DNA of 64,000 nt from Bacteroidales bacterium (lineage in GTDB: Bacteria; Bacteroidota; Bacteroidia; Bacteroidales; CAIWKO01), in the NCBI GenBank assembly GCA_023228145.1, contig JALOBU010000004.1, positions 62,001 through 126,000 of the forward strand, written 5' to 3'. Positions 57,292 to 64,000 of this stretch are shown piece by piece. The number at the start of each line of letters is the position of its first letter. The stretch's first letter is position 1. The translations under genes were made by a program, and so were the position numbers. A model generated the notes under the pieces. That model saw only the letters and a list, made by a program, of their open reading frames with translations. It made no database searches and had not been told where the DNA came from.

Positions 57292-57316
57292 TAAAAGCCT
57301 TGGTTATCAAGGCTTT
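57292..57316. terminator. Bidirectional terminator between a secreted protein gene and the tRNA cluster
   Basis: AAAAGCCTTG and CAAGGCTTTT form a perfect 10-bp stem with loop GTTAT; the outer A/T pairs give a U-tract for both strands. Serves the plus-strand gene ending at 57226 and the minus-strand tRNA transcript. Confidence 0.8.
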
Positions 57317-57325
57317 TAATTTAAT

Positions 57326-57402
57326 TGGTAGCGGGGACGAGAATTGAACTCGTGACCTCCGGGTTATGAATCCGACGCTCTAACCACCTGAGCTACCCCG
57401 CC
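57326..57402 (-). tRNA. tRNA-Met (CAT), elongator type
   Basis: Minus strand. Acceptor GGCGGGG pairs with CCCCGCT (one G-T pair), D-arm TAGCTCAGGTGGTTAGAGC, anticodon loop with CAT (ATTCATAAC), T-loop GTTCAATTC. CCA is encoded in the DNA (57328-57326). A CAT tRNA could also be Ile2, but the sequence resembles elongator Met of this phylum. Confidence 0.92.
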
Positions 57403-57466
57403 GAAAAAATTAATTTTATTAATAAAAAACGAGCAGCAAAAATAAATTTTTTATTAATCATACAAA

Positions 57467-57560
57467 GAACTTCATTGCGCAATTGAACCTGTCCCTTTCA
57501 GTTATGAATCCGACGCTCTAACCCTGCCTGCCGGCAGGCAGGCACCTGAGCTACCCCGCC
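57467..57560 (-). pseudogene. Decayed tRNA-Met copy with palindromic insertion in the D-loop
   Basis: The 5' half is identical to the neighbouring tRNA-Met from its first base (57560) through GGATTCATAAC, except for 20 extra bases in the D-loop (CCTGCCTGCCGGCAGGCAGG at 57542-57523). The identity also covers flanking bases outside the tRNA. The 3' half is degenerate: only GTTCAATT of the T-loop is recognisable and no acceptor strand pairs with the 5' end. It is very unlikely to give a functional tRNA. Confidence 0.8.
57523..57542. repeat. Perfect 20-bp GC-rich palindrome
   Basis: CCTGCCTGCCGGCAGGCAGG is its own reverse complement. It is inserted between the two sides of the D-loop of the decayed tRNA-Met copy. 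A variant occurs at 49921-49941. Confidence 0.9.
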
Positions 57561-57588
57561 GAAAAAAATAAGAACAATATATTTTTTG

Positions 57589-57661
57589 CGATCCCGGTTG
57601 GATTCGAACCAACGACCCACAGCTTAGAAGGCTGTTGCTCTATCCCCTGAGCTACGGGACC
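57589..57661 (-). tRNA. tRNA-Arg (TCT)
   Basis: Minus strand. Acceptor GGTCCCG pairs with CGGGATC, anticodon TCT in CTTCTAA, T-loop GTTCGAATC. 73 nt, CCA not encoded. Confidence 0.95.
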
Positions 57662-57682
57662 TTTTCCGGGTCTTTTTAAAAG

Positions 57683-57757
57683 TCGGGGTAGCAGGATTCG
57701 AACCTGCGACCCCCTGGTCCCAAACCAGGTGCGCTAGCCGGACTGCGCTATACCCCG
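57683..57757 (-). tRNA. tRNA-Pro (TGG)
   Basis: Minus strand. Acceptor CGGGGTA pairs with TACCCCG, anticodon TGG in TTTGGGA, T-loop GTTCGAATC. 75 nt, CCA not encoded. Confidence 0.95.
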
Positions 57758-57777
57758 AATATTTCAAATAACAACTT

Positions 57778-57867
<90 letters not shown>

Positions 57868-57991
57868 AGGTATTTATACTGAATTAATAAATCAAAAATA
57901 TAAAGAACACGTACTCCCTACATTTTTTGGGACTGCAAAAATATGAAAATGTTTTATAACCTCAAAGATTTTTTTGAGGGCATTCGTTCAT

Positions 57992-59188
57992 TTATTTTCT
58001 TCCGGGATAAACCTTAAGCGCTTCTTCCAGGCATTTCATGGCTGCTTTCAGGTCTTCAACTTTTAACACATAACTTATGCGCACCTCATTTTTGCCCAGG
58101 CCTTTGGTGGAATAAAAACCCGTGGCAGGAGCAAACATAACCGTCTGATTCTCATATTCAAAACTTTCGAGCAACCACTGGCAGAATTTATCTGAATCGT
58201 CAATAGGCAAGCGTGCCACAGCATAAAAAGCCCCTTTCGGCTTCGGACAATAACAGCCGTGAATCTTATTTATTGACTCCACTACCACATTACGACGTGC
58301 AATATACTCCTCCATCACCTTATCAAAATAAGACTGCGGTGTGTCAATAGCTGCCTCCGCCATCACCTGGCCAAAAGTAGGAGGGCTAAGACGTGCTTGG
58401 GCAAACTTCATGGCCGTATTGTATATTTCTTTATTACGGGTGATAAAAATTCCTATCCTGGCGCCGCAGGCACTGTATCGTTTCGATACCGAATCAAGCA
58501 AAACCACGTTATTATCAATATCCTTAAGGTTCATCACCGAAAAATGTTTTTCCCCGTCATAGCAGAATTCGCGGTAAACTTCATCCGAAAACAGATAGAG
58601 GTCATGTTTCAGCACCAGTTCTCGCAGTTCCTGAAGTTCAGCCTCAGAATAAAGGTATCCTGTCGGATTATTGGGGTTGCAAATCAGTATAGCTTTGGTT
58701 TTAGGAGTTATCAGTTTTTCAAATTCACTTATCGGAGGCAAAGCAAAGCCGTTTTCGATGTTCGAAATAACAGGCTTCACCACAACGCCTGCCGTAATGG
58801 CAAATCCATTATAATTAGCATAAAAAGGCTCGGGAATGATAACTTCGTCACCCGGGTTCAGGCATGTCATAAATGCAAATAAAATGGCTTCGGAGCCTCC
58901 ATTTGTAATAATTATCTGATTTTCGTCCACATCGATACCCCAATGTTTATAATATCCTGCAAGCTTTTTGCGATAGGATAAAATTCCGGCTGAATGGCTG
59001 TACTCCACCACTTTAATGCTGGTGGTTTTTAGCGCGTTCATTGCTACTTCAGGAGTTTCTATATCGGGCTGACCGATGTTCAGGTGATACACTTTGCGGC
59101 CCTTACGCTTGGCTTCGTCAGAATAAGGGACAAGTTTCCGAATAGGTGAAGCCGGCATAGCCAGGCCTTTTTCTGATATTTTTGGCAT
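57992..59188 (-). CDS. PLP-dependent aminotransferase, class I/II (aspartate/alanine type)
   Basis: 398 residues. PLP Lys236 in DSVSKRYSACGARIG, NPNNPTGY (171-178), SDEVYREF (201-208), GQPDIETP (39-46), and the C-terminal Arg in VRISYVL for carboxylate binding. It transfers an amino group between an amino acid and a 2-oxo acid in the cytoplasm; the exact substrate (Asp, Ala or aromatic) is not decided by these motifs. Upstream lies the terminator of the DUF1573 genes, so it has its own promoter. Standard family length and start (MPKISEKGLAMPASPIRKL). Confidence 0.92.
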   Translation of the reverse strand: MPKISEKGLAMPASPIRKLVPYSDEAKRKGRKVYHLNIGQPDIETPEVAMNALKTTSIKVVEYSHSAGILSYRKKLAGYYKHWGIDVDENQIIITNGGSEAILFAFMTCLNPGDEVIIPEPFYANYNGFAITAGVVVKPVISNIENGFALPPISEFEKLITPKTKAILICNPNNPTGYLYSEAELQELRELVLKHDLYLFSDEVYREFCYDGEKHFSVMNLKDIDNNVVLLDSVSKRYSACGARIGIFITRNKEIYNTAMKFAQARLSPPTFGQVMAEAAIDTPQSYFDKVMEEYIARRNVVVESINKIHGCYCPKPKGAFYAVARLPIDDSDKFCQWLLESFEYENQTVMFAPATGFYSTKGLGKNEVRISYVLKVEDLKAAMKCLEEALKVYPGRK

Positions 59189-59209
59189 ATTATTAAATTT
59201 TATTTAAAA

Positions 59210-59236
59210 TAAAAAAACCGGTAAATAATTACCGGT
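59210..59236 (-). terminator. Intrinsic terminator of the DUF1573 gene pair
   Basis: On the minus strand ACCGGTAA pairs with TTACCGGT (59236-59229 and 59224-59217), loop TTAT, followed by seven T and more A/T. It lies between the DUF1573 gene end (59290) and the aminotransferase start (59188). Confidence 0.88.
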
Positions 59237-59289
59237 ACAAAGTTGAGCTTTTTTTTCGTAAAAACTAAATAATAATACCCGAATATGTA

Positions 59290-59712
59290 TTATTGTTGTG
59301 TTTCCTTAACAGTAACAGTGCCTTTAATAACCAATGTAACAGAGGCATTTGTGGCATTTGAAAGTACGGTGATGGTTTTGCTGAAAGAGCCGACAATATT
59401 TGTATTATATCCTACTTTTATTTCGCCTTTTTGACCGGGCAGTATAGGCTCTTTGCTCCATGTTGGTGTTGTGCAGCCGCATGATTTTCTCACGTCAGAT
59501 AGTATCAAAGGTTCATTGCCTGAATTTTTAAATTTGAAAACACAGTCGCCATCTGAACCCTGAACAACAGTGCCATAATCGTGTTCAAGGCTTTCAAAGC
59601 TAATTTCGGGCCCACTGGCTTTGGGGGTTGTTGCCGGTTTAGCGGCAGTTTGTGAACTTGCTGCAAAAGCAATGAAAAACATCATACTTAATACTAAAGC
59701 TATTTTTTTCAT
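59290..59712 (-). CDS. Secreted DUF1573 protein (second of pair)
   Basis: 140 residues. Signal peptide to about 20 (AFAASSQ). One immunoglobulin-like ASH/MSP-type domain: EHDYGTVVQGSDGDCVFKFKNSGNEPLILSDV, with RKSCGCTTPTWSKEPILPGQKGEI where the Cys pair CGC is conserved. DUF1573 proteins are periplasmic or surface Bacteroidota proteins of unknown function. It is 21 bases after a paralogue with the same architecture (about half the residues the same by eye), so the pair is a tandem duplication. Confidence 0.85.
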   Translation of the reverse strand: MKKIALVLSMMFFIAFAASSQTAAKPATTPKASGPEISFESLEHDYGTVVQGSDGDCVFKFKNSGNEPLILSDVRKSCGCTTPTWSKEPILPGQKGEIKVGYNTNIVGSFSKTITVLSNATNASVTLVIKGTVTVKETQQ

Positions 59713-59733
59713 TTTTTTAAAAATATTAATTTG

Positions 59734-60177
59734 TTAATTATTAGGTGTTGGTGTAAATCCTTCATTTATCTTTTTTTCAGGTAAAATTTCATTAGGTTTT
59801 TGCAAAATATTGCCTTTTATAGACAAAGTTAAATTCGGTTCGGTTGCATTGGATACAACATAAATCTGCTTGCTGATAGTTCCTATTCTTTTTGTGTCAT
59901 AAGAGACCTGTATGCTTGAGCTTTGTCCCGGTAAAATAGGTTCTTTGGGCCACTTGGGCACGGTGCAACCGCAGGATGAACGTACATTTGACAAAATCAA
60001 AGGCTCATCGCCGGTGTTTTTAAAGGTAAACTCACATTTGCCATCTGCCCCCTGATAAATAGTACCATAATCATATACAAGATAATCAAACGTAACAATA
60101 GGGCCTTTCTTCTGCTGCGAAAATACATTCACTGCTGCGAGGCTTAAAACCAAAAAAATAAATACAAGTTTTTTCAT
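59734..60177 (-). CDS. Secreted DUF1573 protein (first of pair)
   Basis: 147 residues. Signal peptide to about 20 (AAVNVFSQ). Same domain as its neighbour: VYDYGTIYQGADGKCEFTFKNTGDEPLILSNV, RSSCGCTVPKWPKEPILPGQ, TKRIGTISKQIYVVSNATEP. It adds a Pro/Asn-rich tail (GFTPTPNN). First gene of the two-gene unit, behind a consensus -7 box; the unit ends at a strong terminator. Confidence 0.85.
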   Translation of the reverse strand: MKKLVFIFLVLSLAAVNVFSQQKKGPIVTFDYLVYDYGTIYQGADGKCEFTFKNTGDEPLILSNVRSSCGCTVPKWPKEPILPGQSSSIQVSYDTKRIGTISKQIYVVSNATEPNLTLSIKGNILQKPNEILPEKKINEGFTPTPNN

Positions 60178-60196
60178 ACTTCGAAAAATTGATATG

Positions 60197-60204
60197 CAAA
60201 ATTA
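60197..60204 (-). promoter_or_regulatory. -7 box of the DUF1573 pair
   Basis: Minus strand TAATTTTG, exact TAnnTTTG match, 19 bases before the start codon at 60177. Confidence 0.5.
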
Positions 60205-60409
60205 CAAATAAAAATTTCTGATTGTAATGCATTCTCAAATATAATGCCAAAAGTAAAAAACTTAAACGTTTTTTATTTTTAAAAACTTGGAGCCAAACAG
60301 AGTATTTTATCATAATATAATTCCTTTTAGTTAAAAATGAGTTAAACAAGCACGAATCTCATCAATAATATCTATTTTTACAAAGTAAATTATTAACAAT
60401 AAAGGCTTT

Positions 60410-63400
60410 ATGAAAAAATTATTTTTTATCTCATTATCAGTATTTTTTTGTTTTTCATCAGTGTTTTCGCAGGTTTATACAGGAAAAATTGCTGACACCT
60501 ATGTAAAAGGAAGCGAGAAAGTATGGTTTTCAAAAAACAATAATAATCCTGCATACATTAAACTTAAAAGCTCCTGCCAACCAGAATTTTCGGATTTAAG
60601 CAATTGGTTTCGCAAAACTTTCAACACAGTTGACGGGCTTAACTTCATCATCAAGAAAACAGAGACTGACAAACTGGGCTTTACTCATTACAGGTGCATT
60701 CAAACATATAATGAAACTGAAATTTTCGGTACTGATTTTATAGTTCATGTCCGTGATGGAAAAATCAATTCGCTCAATGGGAAGGTCATCAGTGATATTC
60801 ACATTTCCAACAATACTTCATTTTCAGAAAATGAAGCCATAAACTTTGCATTATCATTTACCAATGCTGACGAATATATGTGGCAAAGCCCGGAAGATGA
60901 AAACAGGCTGAAAGAAATAAAAGGCAACACCGGAGCAAGTTATTACCCTACTCCGACAAAAATTATTCTTTACGATGAAGCGACTAAAACCCATCGTTAT
61001 GCATACCAAATTGATGTATTTGCCAAAAAGCCACTATCACGTAAAAATGTATATGTGGATGCCCAAAACGGCAGCATACTGAAAACACTTAACAAACTTC
61101 ATGAAACAGATGTCCCCGGCACAGCAGTTACAAAATACAGCGGCACACAAACCATCACCACCGATTCAATGGCTCCAGACTCTTACCGCCTACATGAAAC
61201 AGGAAGAGGCAACGGAATCAGGACTTACAATATGCAGGAACAAACCAATTATTCTTCAGCTGTGGATTTTACCGATTCCGATAATTATTGGGATAACGTA
61301 AATGCCCAGATTGACGAAGCCGCCACAGACGCACACTGGGGTGCCGAAATGACTTACGATTACTACATGCAGCATCATAGCCGCAACAGCATTGATGGAG
61401 ATGGATTTGCCCTGATTAGTTATATACATTATGATAACGAATATGCCAATGCTTTCTGGGACGGAGAAAAAATGACTTACGGAGATGGAGAAAACAATAA
61501 CCCTTTTACCACATTGGACATATGCGGACACGAAGTTTCACATGGATTGACTGAATTTACTGCCGGACTAATTTATGAAAAAGAATCAGGAGCACTAAAC
61601 GAAAGCTTCAGCGATATTTTCGGCACCTCCATTGAATTTTTCGGCAAACCGGCACAAGCTAACTGGACATGCGGAGAAGATATGGGTTACATTATTCGTA
61701 ATTTGTCGAACCCGAACGAAAAAGATGACCCCGATACTTATGACGGGGATTTCTGGGTGGACCAAAACTGCAGCCCCAGCAGCCAGAACGATTATTGCGG
61801 GGTGCATACCAACAGCGGGGTACTGAACTTTTGGTTTTACCTTGTTTCCATGGGAGGCTCGGACACCAATGATATTGGCAATGCATACAATGTTTCGGGA
61901 ATAGGTATTGATGATGCCGCCGCTGTAGCTTTCCGCTTACTGACAGTTTATCTTAACAGCACTTCCGACTACGCCGATGCCCGCTTTTACGCTATTGTTT
62001 CTGCCACAGAGCTTTTCGGAGGATGCAGCCCCGAAGTGGAAACCGTTACCAATGCTATGTATGCAGTAGGAATCGGCGCCCCTTACACTTCAGATGTAGT
62101 CGTTGAATTCTCAGCCAACAACAATGAATCCTGCACAGCACCTCTGCAGGTGCAGTTTCATAACTTTTCTACCAATGCTACGGATTTCATCTGGTATTTC
62201 GGCGACGGCGACACCAGCCATCAGGCAAACCCTTATCATACCTACACAGCCCTTGGCGACTACGATGTAAAACTTATTGCTTCCAGCACAGGGTGCGGAA
62301 TTGATTCGCTAACACAAACAGCTTTTGTAAGCATTGCAAGCACGAATTCTAATTATGCTGTTATGCCTGCCAGCGGCACAGTACAGACACTTACCTGCTG
62401 CACCGGCAGTTTATTCGACAGCGGCGGGGAAACAGGGGAATATGCCAACAATACCGACGGCAGCATCACCATATCCCCCTTCGGTGCAGCAACTGTCAGG
62501 CTCTATTTCAGTTCTTTTAGCTTCGAAAACGGATATGATTACTTATATGTTTACGATGGCCCGTCAACAGCTTCGCCACTTATCGGCCAATATGACGGCA
62601 GCAACCTCCCTGAAGGCGGGACTATTATATCTACATACGGCTCCATCACTTTAAGGCAGACAACTGACCAGGGGCTTGTTGAGTCAGGCTTCGCACTCAG
62701 CTGGCAATGCGACATGCCTACCGCAGCACCGACAAGCAATTTTAATACCTCTGAAACTTCTACTTGTTCAGGCGTGGTTCATTTTCAAGATTTTTCATAT
62801 AACGGCCCCATATCCTGGCATTGGGATTTCGGCGATGGTGACACTTCCAACCTGCAGAATCCAGTTCATGCTTACCAGTCGGAAGGCTTGTACACTGTGA
62901 GCCTTACAACTCAGAATGCTTTCGGGTCGAATACATATACACGCACCGACTATATCGAGGTCAGCAACCTTCCTGATGCCCCCATTGCAATCAGCGACAC
63001 AGGGTGCCTCTCCGAAACAGTGCATTTATCGGCCAGTGGACAGGGACAACTTGAATGGTACGATATGCCCGTGGAAGGAACACTGCTGCATACCGGCCCG
63101 GATTTTATCACCCCGGTACTTAACACCTCCGCAACGTACTATATTGAAGACAAACTGGTGCCTGCATCGCAATATGTTGGGAAACTCAATAATTCAGGCA
63201 GCGGAGATTATTTCGGCAACCCCACCAATATTCATTACCTGATATTTAATGCGGCTGTGCCACTTACCATTGCTTCTGTTAAAGTTTATGCCGAATATGA
63301 CGGCAACCGCACCATACTCCTCAGGGATTCAAATGCAACGGTGCTTCAATCCGCTACCATTTATATACCTGATAATGAAAGTCGCATCACCCTGAATTTC

Positions 63401-63919
63401 GATGTGCCTGCCCAAAACAAACTTCAACTTGTCGGCGACGGCTCCCCTGACCTATTCCGCAACAACCAGAACGCTGCTGCTTATCCTTACACTATCGCCA
63501 ACATGGTTACCATCACCGAATCCAGCGCCTCGCTGCCGCCCTACAATGTTTCGGGAAACTATTATTATTTCTACGATTGGGAAGTGCACGAAAAAGCATG
63601 CTCCAGCCCCAGAGTGCCTGTAAAAGCTACTGTTGTTGATTGCACCGGGTTTGAAGAACCTGCAGAAAATTTCAGCATAAAAGTGTATCCCAACCCTTCC
63701 GAAGAAAATGTATTTGTAGAGTTCAATATATCATCTGGTGAAGACTATACTCTTGCAATCTATAATATTATCGGCAAAACTGTATTTAATAAAACAGGCG
63801 CTTGCATTACCGGAAAAAACCTATTGCAAATAAATTGCAATGACTTTGAAAGTGGTATTTATCTGCTGCAATTCAGAAGCAAATCTCAGTCGTACACGCA
63901 AAAGCTTATTATACAGTAG
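60410..63919 (+). CDS. Secreted M4 (thermolysin-like) metalloprotease with PKD domains and T9SS sorting domain
   Basis: 1169 residues. Signal peptide to about 20 (SSVFS). FTP/PepSY-type propeptide about 30-235. M4 catalytic domain about 240-555 with zinc ligands His374, His378 (HEVSH) and Glu398 (ALNESFSD). Then a PKD domain (about 565-645, WYFGDGDTSHQANPYHTY), a CUB-like domain (about 660-765, SFENGYDYLYVYDGPS), a second PKD (about 780-850, WDFGDGDTSNLQNPVHAY), an Ig-like and a jelly-roll segment, and the C-terminal T9SS domain (IKVYPNPSEENVFVEF to KLIIQ). An extracellular protease for protein degradation, matching the S9 peptidase and ADP-forming synthetase as parts of amino-acid fermentation. 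Monocistronic. Confidence 0.95.
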   Translation: MKKLFFISLSVFFCFSSVFSQVYTGKIADTYVKGSEKVWFSKNNNNPAYIKLKSSCQPEFSDLSNWFRKTFNTVDGLNFIIKKTETDKLGFTHYRCIQTYNETEIFGTDFIVHVRDGKINSLNGKVISDIHISNNTSFSENEAINFALSFTNADEYMWQSPEDENRLKEIKGNTGASYYPTPTKIILYDEATKTHRYAYQIDVFAKKPLSRKNVYVDAQNGSILKTLNKLHETDVPGTAVTKYSGTQTITTDSMAPDSYRLHETGRGNGIRTYNMQEQTNYSSAVDFTDSDNYWDNVNAQIDEAATDAHWGAEMTYDYYMQHHSRNSIDGDGFALISYIHYDNEYANAFWDGEKMTYGDGENNNPFTTLDICGHEVSHGLTEFTAGLIYEKESGALNESFSDIFGTSIEFFGKPAQANWTCGEDMGYIIRNLSNPNEKDDPDTYDGDFWVDQNCSPSSQNDYCGVHTNSGVLNFWFYLVSMGGSDTNDIGNAYNVSGIGIDDAAAVAFRLLTVYLNSTSDYADARFYAIVSATELFGGCSPEVETVTNAMYAVGIGAPYTSDVVVEFSANNNESCTAPLQVQFHNFSTNATDFIWYFGDGDTSHQANPYHTYTALGDYDVKLIASSTGCGIDSLTQTAFVSIASTNSNYAVMPASGTVQTLTCCTGSLFDSGGETGEYANNTDGSITISPFGAATVRLYFSSFSFENGYDYLYVYDGPSTASPLIGQYDGSNLPEGGTIISTYGSITLRQTTDQGLVESGFALSWQCDMPTAAPTSNFNTSETSTCSGVVHFQDFSYNGPISWHWDFGDGDTSNLQNPVHAYQSEGLYTVSLTTQNAFGSNTYTRTDYIEVSNLPDAPIAISDTGCLSETVHLSASGQGQLEWYDMPVEGTLLHTGPDFITPVLNTSATYYIEDKLVPASQYVGKLNNSGSGDYFGNPTNIHYLIFNAAVPLTIASVKVYAEYDGNRTILLRDSNATVLQSATIYIPDNESRITLNFDVPAQNKLQLVGDGSPDLFRNNQNAAAYPYTIANMVTITESSASLPPYNVSGNYYYFYDWEVHEKACSSPRVPVKATVVDCTGFEEPAENFSIKVYPNPSEENVFVEFNISSGEDYTLAIYNIIGKTVFNKTGACITGKNLLQINCNDFESGIYLLQFRSKSQSYTQKLIIQ

Positions 63920-63922
63920 TTT

Positions 63923-64000
63923 TACAGCAACCCCAGTTCCAGTTTGGCAGCGGGTGTCATCATGTCCTGGTTCCATTCGGGTTCGAAAACCACATCCACA
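63923..64000 (-). CDS. SufT/MIP18-type (DUF59) Fe-S assembly protein, C-terminal fragment
   Basis: The last 25 codons of a minus-strand gene that runs off the right edge. It reads VDVVFEPEWNQDMMTPAAK and ends LELGLL. The block (F)xPxWxxDMMxxxAKLELG(L/F)L is the C-terminus of DUF59 (PaaD/MIP18) proteins of Bacteroidota suf loci. These help deliver Fe-S clusters. It is 40 kb from sufB. Only four bases separate it from the convergent protease gene. Confidence 0.7.

Noticed and set aside
57467..57560. Functional second tRNA-Met
   Set aside because: The D-loop insertion and missing 3' acceptor strand prevent a tRNA fold.

Overview
The window is from a Bacteroidota chromosome, probably a Bacteroidia/Bacteroidales-like lineage. 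The support is: four intact secreted proteins and one broken one with a C-terminal type IX secretion (T9SS) sorting domain; two TonB-dependent receptors with carboxypeptidase-like N-terminal domains; DUF5606 and DUF1573 proteins; and promoters of the Bacteroidota type (TAnnTTTG at -7). Intergenic DNA is AT-rich. No rRNA, CRISPR array, intact insertion sequence or prophage is visible.

Layout. 1-12 kb: a cut CapD/FlaA1-type epimerase, gcvT, a PadR regulator with a PspC-domain membrane protein, a fused ADP-forming acyl-CoA synthetase with a small HExxH protein, grpE-dnaJ, and an ABC export pair. 12-13 kb: a decayed T9SS protein gene with three in-frame stops. 13-21 kb: what looks like a local phosphate regulon. 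A minus-strand block (carboxypeptidase-like regulatory protein, MORN-type protein, TonB receptor, T9SS beta-helix protein) diverges from DUF47-PiT phosphate transporter genes. Three promoters in this block carry four hexamers (TTAAYA-like) repeated every 11 bp, in the same helical phase relative to the -7 box. 21-29 kb: sufB without its usual suf partners, two EamA transporters, an O-methyltransferase, DUF5606, pyrK-pyrD, a radical SAM protein and a second TonB receptor start.

32.1-45.4 kb is the largest accessory unit: a colinear plus-strand type II fatty acid/polyketide-like gene cluster. It has a ketoreductase, three intact ketosynthases, one active-site-less ketosynthase (chain-length-factor-like), a half-ketosynthase, two acyl carrier proteins, a hotdog dehydratase, an LpxL-like acyltransferase, a B12-type radical SAM enzyme, a BtrH-type acyl-ACP transferase and an ABC exporter. 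It resembles aryl-polyene/flexirubin clusters but no ammonia-lyase starter gene, AMP ligase or MMPL exporter is seen. An acylated, exported, possibly amide-linked polyene lipid is the working inference.

45-64 kb holds secreted and surface proteins (a C1q-like fold protein, T9SS proteins, an S9 peptidase, a CocE-like hydrolase, an M4 metalloprotease), bcp-recA-TPR, an unusual repeat protein rich in IPV steps, deoC, a minus-strand tRNA cluster (Ser-GCT, Pro-TGG, Arg-TCT, a decayed Met copy, Met-CAT), an aminotransferase, two DUF1573 proteins, and the cut end of a SufT/MIP18-type protein.

A recurring oddity is a set of degenerate intergenic tandem arrays with a strict 7-bp period (one with 8 bp). 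Each locus has a different motif, and several arrays run up to or close to the next start codon. Also present are a 17-bp perfect inverted repeat, a 38-bp near-perfect palindrome, a cloverleaf-like element, and a 20-bp GC-rich palindrome inserted in the D-loop of the decayed tRNA-Met copy. All product names are from reading the sequence; no database search was run.
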